The notes beneath the pieces are model-generated. The model was given only the letters and a program-made list of their open reading frames with translations. It made no database searches and had not been told where the DNA came from. Source: Sorangium cellulosum (GTDB lineage Bacteria; Myxococcota_A; Polyangia; Polyangiales; Polyangiaceae). Taken from it: 64,000 bases of DNA. The first letter of the stretch is position 1. Every line of letters starts with the position of its first letter. The DNA lies in NCBI RefSeq assembly GCF_002950945.1, contig NZ_CP012673.1, positions 10,988,501 through 11,052,500 of the forward strand. The letters are read 5' to 3'. This document shows, one piece after another, positions 8,417 through 16,255 of the stretch. Both the position numbers and the translations under genes were made by a program.

Positions 8417-9508
8417 TCACGAGTGAGGGGTGCGTTGGCTGCCGGCAGACCTCCCAAGAACGTTGGCCTGCCAGTCTTCTGCTTCCTTGAGATCCTGGTC
8501 TTCGCCGCTCGCCAGCAGCTTGCTCGCCGGCCAGATCGTGCGCTTGTCCGTCACACGATGCAGCCGCGCGCGCGAGAGCGTCGCGCCGGAAAAATCGGCG
8601 AAAGACACGTCGGCGTGGGAGAGATCTGCGTGGCTCAGGTCCGCCTGGCTGAAGCGGGCCCCCTGGCAGCTCGCCCGGTGCCAGACGCTCATCTCGAGCC
8701 GCGAGCCGGAGAGGTTCGCGGCGCCGACACGCGCGTCGACAAAGAGCGCCTGGCTCAGGTCGGCCTTGGTGAGGCTCGCGTTCATCAGGATCGCCTCGAC
8801 AAAGGCGGCCAGATGGGCGGTGGCTCCATCGAGTCGAGCCCCGGTCAAGTTGGCGCCCTTGAAGCTGCATTGCGTCAGCGTGGCCCCTGAGAGGTCGCAG
8901 CCGTTCAGGTCGGCGTTGGTGAGCTGCGCCCTGCTGAGGTCCATCCGCCGGAGGTCCTTGGGCCCCATCCGCACCTCGACCAGGATCGCCTCCACGAGGG
9001 TGGCGCCCGTGAGAACCGCCTGGGACAGGTCCTGACGGAACAAGACAGCCTTGGTCAGGTTGGCCTGGGAGAAGTCAGCGCCTCCGACCTCCGCCTGAAA
9101 CACGGTGGCGTCGGCCAGGTTGGTACGGACGAATCGGGCGTTCTTGAGGTTGGCTCGGGCGATGCCGCCCGACGAGAGGTCAGCTCCGGTCAGATCGGCC
9201 GACTCAAGGTCCACCTCCGAGAAGTTTGCGCCAACCAGCGAGGCGTCGGCGAGCACCGCCCCCGCGAGCGTACAGTTCACGGCCTCTCCGAGGTGAAAAT
9301 CCAGCCCCTTCAGGTTTGCGCCCGTGAAGTCACAGCGGTGAAAAACCGCTTCGCGCACCTTGACGCCCGTGAGGTTGGCGCCGTTGAGGCGGACATCTTC
9401 GAAGATCCCGCCGGAGAGGTCGAGACCCGAAAGGTCGAGGCCCGACAGATCCAGCTCAGAAACGACCTCTTCTTGCGCGACAAGATTGCGCAGCGCTTCC
9501 CTATCCAT
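8417..9508 (-). CDS. Pentapeptide-repeat protein (T6SS cluster)
   Basis: 363 residues made almost wholly of A(D/N)LxX pentapeptides, from SELDLSGLDLSGLDLSGG to ADLSHADVSFADFSGATLSRARL, which predicts a right-handed quadrilateral beta-helix. Its start overlaps the end of the DUF2169-pentapeptide gene by 8 bases, and the DUF3540 gene follows after 8 bases. Such proteins recur in DUF2169/DUF3540/DUF4150 clusters. The role is probably structural or scaffolding beside the adaptor; no enzymatic motif is present. Confidence 0.85.
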   Translation of the reverse strand: MDREALRNLVAQEEVVSELDLSGLDLSGLDLSGGIFEDVRLNGANLTGVKVREAVFHRCDFTGANLKGLDFHLGEAVNCTLAGAVLADASLVGANFSEVDLESADLTGADLSSGGIARANLKNARFVRTNLADATVFQAEVGGADFSQANLTKAVLFRQDLSQAVLTGATLVEAILVEVRMGPKDLRRMDLSRAQLTNADLNGCDLSGATLTQCSFKGANLTGARLDGATAHLAAFVEAILMNASLTKADLSQALFVDARVGAANLSGSRLEMSVWHRASCQGARFSQADLSHADLSHADVSFADFSGATLSRARLHRVTDKRTIWPASKLLASGEDQDLKEAEDWQANVLGRSAGSQRTPHS

Positions 9509-12500
9509 GCTGCCTCTGGGCCGGTATCATCCTGATCCGCTTGAGGTTGGCGCCGTCAAAGCTCGTGTCGTCATCTCCAACCATTCGGTCGGCGCACACG
9601 CCGAAGAGGTTGGCTTTCTCGAATACGGCCCCACGGACGCATGCGTGGTTCATGATGCCCTGCCTCAGGTCAGCGGCGTAGAGCGACGCCCCGGTGAGGT
9701 CGGCTCGGGTCAGCACGGCTTCCACGAGGTTCGCCCGATCCAAGGTCGCCTCGGTCAAGTCGACCTCGTCGAGCAGCGCGCCGCGCAGGTCGGCATCAGA
9801 GAAGTCGGCGCCAGAGAGGCGCGTCCCCATCAGGTTCGCGCCGGCGAGCGTCGCACCAGCGAAGTCTGCACCGGCGAAGGACGAGCCCTTCACGCTCGCG
9901 AGGTCCTTTGCCATGACGTTCCGGAAGATGGCGCCGTCGCCCTTGGCGGCGATGAAGGTGGCGGAGCTCAGATCGACGCCGGTGAAATCGACCTCGATCA
10001 CATTCACGTCGTTGAACGTGCACCACGATAGCCGCGCGCCCACGAGGGTCGCTCCCGTGAGGTTCACGCTCTGGAACGTCGCCTTCTCTGCGATGACGTT
10101 CTCCAGGTTGGTCTCGCAGAAAATGGCCTCGGAGAGGTCAGCACGCGAGAGGTTGGCGCCGGCCAAATTCGCTCCCGAAAGATCAGCCTTGACGAGCACG
10201 GACCCGCCGAAATCGACGCCTCCCGCCTGCACGTCCCGCAGGCACGCCGAGCCAAAATTGGCGTCATCGAGCTTGGCCTCCGATAGATCCGCGGCCTCCA
10301 GGTCTGCGTGCGCCAGGATGGCTCCTGTGAGCTTGGCCTTTCGCAAGGTGCTCCCGGTGAGAAAGGCCGACTCGAGCATGGCGCCCGAGAAGTCGACTCC
10401 ATCGAGGTCGAGGTGAGAGAGGTCGGCGCCCGTGAGGTCGCAGCCCGCAAAGCTCCGCCCCTCCTTGTGCCCGGCTTCCACCTCGTGGCGAAGCCGCAGC
10501 GCCTCTTCGCCGTCGAGGGGCGCGGAGGCCGGCAAGAGGTGCGCGAGCAGCCGCGCGTCTTCGCCCAGCTCAGCGTAGAGCGCAGCCTTCTCGTCCAGTC
10601 CCTCCGCGAACGCGACGTCCTCGTCTTCCGCAGGCTCGCCGCCCCAGGCCTCGTCTTCCGCAGGCTCGCCGCCCCAGGCCTCGTCTTCCGCGGGCTCGCC
10701 GCCCCAGGCCTCGTCCTCTGGCAGGAGATCCCCGGCAGGCTCCTCTGGCAGGGCATGGGCAACCTCCTGCGCCTCGTCCGGGATGTTGTGGCTGCCGTGG
10801 AGGTCGGCTTCCTCGGCGGCCCCGGCTCGGTCCTCGAACGCTTCCCAGTCCAGCGTCGACACGAGCTCTTCGGTCTTCTCCGGCGTGACGCCCTCTCTCT
10901 CAAGCGCCTCCCGCAAGCGATCGCGGACCTGCGACACCGAGACCTCGCTCGGATGCGCGGCGGCGTCCTGACGCGCTTTCGCGAACAACGCGTCGACGTC
11001 CACCCCGTGCACCTTCAACCCTCTGCGGGTCCTGCTGTCGACCACGTTGACCAGGTCCTCTTCGGAACCATCGAGGGGCGCAAGGTCGCCTGTGGGGCCT
11101 TCCTGGGCGACATGCGTCTCGGGGTCGATGCCCTGGTCCCGCAGCTGCTTCTTGCCCCATTCGACGAACGCATCATGCTCGCGAAGCCCTTCGGCGTCCT
11201 CGGCGTCGTCTGCCGAGGCGGGGTCTGCCGTCGGGGTCGTCGACGCGATCGGCTCAGCGTCCGCCTCGTGGTCTCCCCCGGTGTCCGCCTCGGGCCACGC
11301 GGGGCTCTCCTGCTCCTCCGTGCCCTCCGGGAGGCCTTTGGCTGGCTCCGCCTCGTCCTCGTCGACCGCGGCGACGAGGTGCCCGGGATCGATCCCCATC
11401 TCGGCGAGCTCTGCCTCGGTCGCTGCGTCGTCGGGGTCCTCCGCTGCTCCGGCGTCGCGTAGACCGGTGGCGGCGACACCGGCGCCGGCCGCGACCGCGG
11501 CCGCGCCCTTGACGGCTCGATCCCGAGTACCTCCCAAAAACCCCTGCCTTCGGAGCCTTGACGCAAACCCGGAGAGCTTGTCATCGGGCAGCGGCGGCGC
11601 CTCCGGATCCTCGGGCTCGGGCATGAGCATGTCATCTTCATCATCCGGGAGATCGGTGTTTCGCAGCTCGATCCGGGCGGTCAGGTAGTCATGGTAATAC
11701 GCGGCGGACCTCGGCGCGCCCATGGGTTCGCAGGCGGCCAGCACGGCCACCACGTCCTTTGCGTCGTCCTCGGTGATCTCGAGGCCGCCGCGAAAGAGGA
11801 CGACCCCCCGCTCGCGGTGCGGGAACAGACGCACCGTATCGAGCTTCATGGCGGGCTCGCGGATCACCACGCCGTCGCTCGTCTTGAGGCAGACGAAGCA
11901 TCGGCTCGCAACGCCGGGAAGGGCGCTCTCGATCCGCGGCTTGTCGGGGTGCATGTTCTCGGCCACGAACGCCTCGTCGCCCCTCCAGAACCCGTCGATC
12001 TGCTGGTCGTCCGGAGCCATGTTGAACATCGTTGGGTCCAGATCCCGCGCAAAGCCAGGGAAGCACTCGTCGAGCCACGCCTTGTCGCAGGTGCCGATCT
12101 TGGAGAACCTCTGGGGCCAGGTCACGTCGTAGCCGTCGAGGCCGGCGGGCGTCGGGCAGTCGCTGCGCGCGTGGATCAGGTGCTTTGGCGACTCGATATT
12201 GGGGAGCGTCGCTTTCTTGTCACCGCAGCCCTTGCCCAGCGGGTTCCTGGCAAATCCCTCTCCGCCGAAGGCGTTTCGCCAGGTGACGGGCATCTCGGTA
12301 AAAGGCGCTGGATCCGACATGCCGAGCAGACCCCACGTCCGGTCGCCGACGACGTAGAGGGTCTTGTCGATGGGTCCAAGCTGGACGCGGACCGAGCTCG
12401 CGGGGCGAGCGACGCGCCCCGGCGGATAGCAGCGGCCCGTGACGAGGAGCTCGCCCCGGGTCTTGGGGTTGAACTCGTCGAGGAGGCCATCCTGGCCGAG

Positions 12501-12659
12501 CTCCTCCATCGCCATATTCCAGACCGTCGGCTCATAGAGCAGCCGGGCCGGCCTTTCGTACGAGAAGCCGACGAAGGTGGTGACGAGCAGGTGCGGGGTG
12601 CGCTGGTTCATGAAGACCCTCGGCACCACCCCGAGGCGCATGGGCTTGACGATTTTCAT
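9501..12659 (-). CDS. DUF2169 and pentapeptide-repeat fusion, T6SS adaptor
   Basis: 1052 residues in three parts. Residues 1-~330 are DUF2169 (MKIVKPMRLGVVPRVF, NAFGGEGFARNPLGKG, PDDQQIDGFWRGDEAF). Residues ~340-730 are a very acidic disordered linker containing three EDEAWGGEPA decapeptides. Residues ~735-1045 are pentapeptide repeats (GADLSHLDLDGVDFSG onward). The gene lies 82 bases after the vgrG stop and overlaps the next pentapeptide gene, so the two pentapeptide parts may form one composite helix. Likely an adaptor that brings cargo to the VgrG spike; the family association is established, the mechanism is not. Confidence 0.85.
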   Translation of the reverse strand: MKIVKPMRLGVVPRVFMNQRTPHLLVTTFVGFSYERPARLLYEPTVWNMAMEELGQDGLLDEFNPKTRGELLVTGRCYPPGRVARPASSVRVQLGPIDKTLYVVGDRTWGLLGMSDPAPFTEMPVTWRNAFGGEGFARNPLGKGCGDKKATLPNIESPKHLIHARSDCPTPAGLDGYDVTWPQRFSKIGTCDKAWLDECFPGFARDLDPTMFNMAPDDQQIDGFWRGDEAFVAENMHPDKPRIESALPGVASRCFVCLKTSDGVVIREPAMKLDTVRLFPHRERGVVLFRGGLEITEDDAKDVVAVLAACEPMGAPRSAAYYHDYLTARIELRNTDLPDDEDDMLMPEPEDPEAPPLPDDKLSGFASRLRRQGFLGGTRDRAVKGAAAVAAGAGVAATGLRDAGAAEDPDDAATEAELAEMGIDPGHLVAAVDEDEAEPAKGLPEGTEEQESPAWPEADTGGDHEADAEPIASTTPTADPASADDAEDAEGLREHDAFVEWGKKQLRDQGIDPETHVAQEGPTGDLAPLDGSEEDLVNVVDSRTRRGLKVHGVDVDALFAKARQDAAAHPSEVSVSQVRDRLREALEREGVTPEKTEELVSTLDWEAFEDRAGAAEEADLHGSHNIPDEAQEVAHALPEEPAGDLLPEDEAWGGEPAEDEAWGGEPAEDEAWGGEPAEDEDVAFAEGLDEKAALYAELGEDARLLAHLLPASAPLDGEEALRLRHEVEAGHKEGRSFAGCDLTGADLSHLDLDGVDFSGAMLESAFLTGSTLRKAKLTGAILAHADLEAADLSEAKLDDANFGSACLRDVQAGGVDFGGSVLVKADLSGANLAGANLSRADLSEAIFCETNLENVIAEKATFQSVNLTGATLVGARLSWCTFNDVNVIEVDFTGVDLSSATFIAAKGDGAIFRNVMAKDLASVKGSSFAGADFAGATLAGANLMGTRLSGADFSDADLRGALLDEVDLTEATLDRANLVEAVLTRADLTGASLYAADLRQGIMNHACVRGAVFEKANLFGVCADRMVGDDDTSFDGANLKRIRMIPAQRQHG
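10621..10710 (-). repeat. Three 30-bp tandem repeats in coding sequence
   Basis: Units at 10621, 10651 and 10681; the first two are identical and the third differs by one base. They encode three copies of an acidic decapeptide in the linker of the DUF2169 fusion. Confidence 0.9.
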
Positions 12660-12741
12660 TCGACGGACTCCAGGGTAGCGGGCTCGATGGATCGTACGGC
12701 TCAGCTATGAGCGCGGACCTGCTCCACGCGCGATCGGCGGA

Positions 12742-15156
12742 TCACTTCACGATGGTCAGATCCGCGTTCGTCAAGTTGAGGTGAGCACGAATCTTGTGCA
12801 GCTCGGCATTGACGTTGATGCCCTTCGCCTTGAGCTCCGCCACATTGAACTCCCTCCTCTCCAGAGGGGCCTTCTTGAACGCCAGCCCTTTGATCCTCTC
12901 GTACTTCGTCCCGTGGATGACCTCGACCCTCGACCCGATGTCGGTCTTGTAGAGGCCGGTCACCTTGCTGTTGGCGGTGCCGTTGACGGTGCTTGCCCTG
13001 TGCCCCGTGACCACAGACCGGCTTCCGCCGTTGATCTTGGTGGTGCTCCCGCCCGTGATCTCCGTGAGGTTTCCCCCCGCGTGAACCGTGGCGACTCGCC
13101 CCGCGCGGAAGTGGCTGGTGTCGCGGCCGACGACGTCCGTCTCCCGGATGCCCGTGACGCGGGTCTCGCTGCGGCCGTTGATCGTCGTCCTGTTCCGTAC
13201 GTTGACCGTCGTCTCTCGCCCGGCGACAAAAGTGCTGGTGTCTTGGCCTACGATGCGGGTGTTACGCCTCCCAAGGACGACCAGGCTGCTGTTGCCGGTG
13301 ACATGGACGCTGCGGTTGGACAGGAGCCTGGTCGTGTCGTCACCCCTGATCCCCGTGGTCCGGGTCCCCTTGATGAGGGTCTGTCGGTTTCCATGGACGG
13401 TCGTCTTTTCACTGCCAAAGATGCTTGTCCTGCGATAGCCCAGGATCACGTTCTGGGAGTATCCAGCGATGAAGTTCCCGGCGTATCCCCCGGTGGCGCT
13501 CACGCGGAAGCCGCCCACCACGTTCTCGGAGATGCCCACGGTGAGCGTCGTTCGGTTGCCACACACGACGCTCTCCTGGGAGCCTCCGATGAAGGTGAAA
13601 GCGTGGCCGTTCGTCTTCTGTTCCAGCGTCGCGCCGGCGTTGGGCGCCCCCATCCGGATGTAGGTGTTCGCATGGGGCGTCGACAGGGTGATCCGCTCTT
13701 GCCCGGCCTGGTCCTCGATCTCGAGCCGGTTCCGCCCGCCCGTCTGGATCACGTTCCGCGTATTGTTTCCCGACGTCACCGGGCTCGGCGTCAGCGCGTT
13801 GGGCGCGACCCCGACGATGGCCGGGCGGTCGGGATCGCCTCCCTCGAAGGCGCACATGACCTCGGTGCCAGCTCGCAGCGGGAAGTGGAAGCCCTCGATG
13901 CCGCCGCCATGGGGCTGAAGCATCCGGACCCAGGTCGACGCCTTCCCCCCGCTCAGATCGCTCTCGTCGAAGTGAAACTTGATCCGGTAGCGACCATGGC
14001 TGTCGATCTGCGCGTACTCGCTGGCCGCCGCGCCGTCGACGACCGCAGGCTCGGTGCCGTAGATGCGCGGCCACTCGGTGACGTGGGGCGCGCGGAACTG
14101 CACCGTCGCGGCGATGGCCTTGGCCTCGATACGATAGTTTTCTTCGGACGATATGAGCGCGGGGAGCTCGGGCATGTCCGGCGCCTGGTTGGCCCAGTGC
14201 TCGACCTCGGTGGCCAGATACCTCGTGTTGAACGCGGCCCGCGGATGGTCCTCGAGCTCGAAGGTAAACCCAGGAACCAGCATCGCCGCCGTGCCTGCCG
14301 CCTGGTAGACGACGCCGGTCGCGGAGAGGCTCTCGGCCTTGATCCGTGCCAGCCGCTCCCCGTCGCCCGACGAGAAGAACCGCGCTCCGTACAGGCTGAC
14401 TTCGCCGAAGCCGCTCGCGGAGACCAACGCCTGCCCGGCGATCGGTACGGCCGGCGTGGCGTAGTTATAGTCCTTGAGGCGCACCGAGCCGGGCACGGCG
14501 CCGTGCCGGCAGGTGAAGGCGCGGACGGTGTCTTTCGCCGTGTTGACGTTGATCTGCGGGTAATAACGGACGGGCTTCTCGCCCTGGGGCTGATGGGCCG
14601 ACTTGTCGTCGGTCAGCACCAGCGTCTCGCCGCCATCCCCGTGCTCGAAGTAGTAATAGATGCCTTCGCGCTCCATCCATCGGGCGATGAAAGCATAGTC
14701 GCTCTCGCGGTACTGGCAGATATGCTCTTCGGTGGCATATGCGCCCCGGAGGTGGAAGGCGCAGTCCGTGACGCCGCCCTTTTGAAGGACGCTCTCGATG
14801 ACCGCCGGGACGGCCTTCTCGGTGAAGATACGGCTGTGAAACGACAGGGCAAGCAACGCGAGGCGCGGGATCATGGTGGCCCGGAAGACGCACCGACCGG
14901 CAAAGTCGTTGATGAGCTCGATGCTGCCAAGGACGCCGCTTCGAACGAAGCGCTCGCCGCCGTCGCTCCGCTCCAGGGAGACGGTCACCGGCTGGCCCAC
15001 GGCCGCGGCCATATCAAAATCATGGCCGACATCGTTCGTCATCACCAGATAGAGTTCGAAGCGATAGAGCTTCGAGATGCCCTCGGTGCCATGGAAACCT
15101 ACGAGCTTGGTGGCAGAGGGCAGGGCGCTTGAGTGAACGACAAACGTATCGGGCAT
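12742..15156 (-). CDS. vgrG: VgrG (TssI) spike protein of a type VI secretion system
   Basis: 804 residues from ATG 15156 (an in-frame GTG at 15168 is an alternative). Residues 1-~400 are the gp27-like base (FVVHSSALPSATKLVGFHGTEGISKLYRFELYL; RESDYAFIARWMEREGIYYYFEH). Residues ~400-480 are the OB-fold (GRYRIKFHFDES, WVRMLQPHGGG, GTEVMCAFEGGDPDRPAIVG). A long gp5-like beta-needle of RTT/T-x-V-x-G repeats follows to the end. There is no obvious extra toxin domain, so cargo is probably carried by adaptors encoded downstream. It is the first gene of the minus-strand operon. It forms the trimeric spike at the tip of the Hcp tube. Confidence 0.95.
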   Translation of the reverse strand: MPDTFVVHSSALPSATKLVGFHGTEGISKLYRFELYLVMTNDVGHDFDMAAAVGQPVTVSLERSDGGERFVRSGVLGSIELINDFAGRCVFRATMIPRLALLALSFHSRIFTEKAVPAVIESVLQKGGVTDCAFHLRGAYATEEHICQYRESDYAFIARWMEREGIYYYFEHGDGGETLVLTDDKSAHQPQGEKPVRYYPQINVNTAKDTVRAFTCRHGAVPGSVRLKDYNYATPAVPIAGQALVSASGFGEVSLYGARFFSSGDGERLARIKAESLSATGVVYQAAGTAAMLVPGFTFELEDHPRAAFNTRYLATEVEHWANQAPDMPELPALISSEENYRIEAKAIAATVQFRAPHVTEWPRIYGTEPAVVDGAAASEYAQIDSHGRYRIKFHFDESDLSGGKASTWVRMLQPHGGGIEGFHFPLRAGTEVMCAFEGGDPDRPAIVGVAPNALTPSPVTSGNNTRNVIQTGGRNRLEIEDQAGQERITLSTPHANTYIRMGAPNAGATLEQKTNGHAFTFIGGSQESVVCGNRTTLTVGISENVVGGFRVSATGGYAGNFIAGYSQNVILGYRRTSIFGSEKTTVHGNRQTLIKGTRTTGIRGDDTTRLLSNRSVHVTGNSSLVVLGRRNTRIVGQDTSTFVAGRETTVNVRNRTTINGRSETRVTGIRETDVVGRDTSHFRAGRVATVHAGGNLTEITGGSTTKINGGSRSVVTGHRASTVNGTANSKVTGLYKTDIGSRVEVIHGTKYERIKGLAFKKAPLERREFNVAELKAKGINVNAELHKIRAHLNLTNADLTIVK

Positions 15157-15168
15157 GGGGAGCCTCAC

Positions 15169-15742
15169 GTGTAATAGCCGGTGGCAGGCGCAAAGGCGCT
15201 GCAGAGACTATAGGATCTTTGTGTCGCCCGCGTGTCACGGCGCCTGCTTATTGTTGTCTACCGATGGCGCCGAAGTAACGGGCTCGTTACTCGCAAGATC
15301 GTCTGCTGCAATCATCCAGGCGGAGAGCTCCGTTGCAGTCCGCTTGTGGGGCGGCGCAAATCCGCGTGCTCGCCTGCGCGTCGGCGCGTACCGGCGTCGC
15401 CGTCGAGGACTGGGACCGTCCCCTCGGATCTGCCGCCGCAGGGCGTGCACGACATCACCTCCCCTCCCCTGCCCCCACCTCCCCTGCGCCGCAGCGCCGC
15501 CCGGGATGGATACGCGCTCGCGATGCGCGCGGGACACCCGGCGAGGGGCGGCTGCTCAACTTGCGCGAGCGCTCGCGCAACTCGCGCGACGGCGCGCCCA
15601 GCGAACGTCGCCGGCGCGGTGCACGCCGGCGATTTCGCGCCTTCTCGGCGCTGGCGCGCCGCCTGCACTGAGGGACGGCGGACCGCGCGGCACGCCGCCG
15701 CCGTCCGTGGCCTCGGCCGACGCCGAGAAAGGATAGAGCATC
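15169..15742. other. Divergent intergenic region, vgrG / Nif11-type precursor
   Basis: 574 bases between the start of vgrG (minus) and the RiPP-like precursor (plus). The AT-richest part is 15205-15310 and contains the dyad listed separately. The rest is GC-rich with no convincing small gene; the long open frames across it have noncoding composition. Confidence 0.6.
15274..15291. promoter_or_regulatory. Perfect 7-bp inverted repeat, operator-like
   Basis: AGTAACG and CGTTACT separated by GGCT form an 18-bp dyad in the relatively AT-rich part of the vgrG/precursor intergenic region. TetR-type repressors bind such dyads, but no such gene is adjacent. Either divergent transcript could be controlled. 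Confidence 0.5.
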
Positions 15743-16162
15743 ATGAACGCACGCATCGCAAACACCAGCGTTTCCCGCATGGACGAGGGCATGAACGCAG
15801 GAGCAAGCACGATGAACCAGGCGCGCGTGTTCCTGGCGCAGGTCGAGGTGGACGAGGTCCTCGCAGCGAAGATGGCGGAGGCCGACGGCGACATGGCGCG
15901 CATCCTCGCGATCGCCGCCGAGGCGGGTTGCTCGTGCACCGAGCGGGATCTCCTGCACGCCTACGAGCAGCTCCTGCGCTCCGGGCCGGACGCCGCGCTC
16001 GGCGACCTCGGCGCCGCGACGCCGGGTCCGACGCTCCGCGCGCCGTCGGACCTCAGCCACGCCGCGGTGTACCTGAGCCTGCGCGCCCCCTCGGACTTCG
16101 GGTATCCGGAGATCTACCTGAACGCCCGCGCGCCCTCGATCTCGCCTCAGCCGTCGATCTGA
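15743..16162 (+). CDS. RiPP precursor-like peptide with Nif11-type leader and repeated core
   Basis: 139 residues from ATG 15743; internal ATGs at 15779 and 15812 (MNQARVFLAQ) could be used. Residues ~28-75 fit the Nif11 leader family: FLAQVEVDEVLAAKMAEAD, then ILAIAAEAGCSCTERDLLHA. A GDLGA segment (88-92) resembles the cleavage region of Nif11 leaders. The C-terminus then repeats: LRAPSDLSHAAVYLS (98-112), LRAPSDFGYPEIYLN (113-127), ARAPSISPQPSI (128-139). Two repeats carry Tyr at the same place. A P450 gene follows 93 bases downstream. The leader family is established in RiPPs; that this peptide is modified by the P450 is inference. There is no Cys in the core, so lanthionine or thiazole products are unlikely. 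Confidence 0.8.
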   Translation: MNARIANTSVSRMDEGMNAGASTMNQARVFLAQVEVDEVLAAKMAEADGDMARILAIAAEAGCSCTERDLLHAYEQLLRSGPDAALGDLGAATPGPTLRAPSDLSHAAVYLSLRAPSDFGYPEIYLNARAPSISPQPSI

Positions 16163-16255
16163 CCGCACCTCCGCGGCGAGCCCGGGGGACACCCCGCCGC
16201 CGCGCTCGCGAGGACACCACCTTCTGCATGGCTCCCGCTCAGGAGACACCGCGAC

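Noticed and set aside
8430..9035. Ser/Arg-rich plus-strand frames over the pentapeptide genes
   Set aside because: Reverse complement of A(D/N)LxX repeats yields regular RSA-type peptides; an artefact of the repeat.
12781..15132. 783-residue plus-strand frame across vgrG
   Set aside because: Antisense shadow of the VgrG gene; the minus strand holds clear gp27/gp5 motifs.
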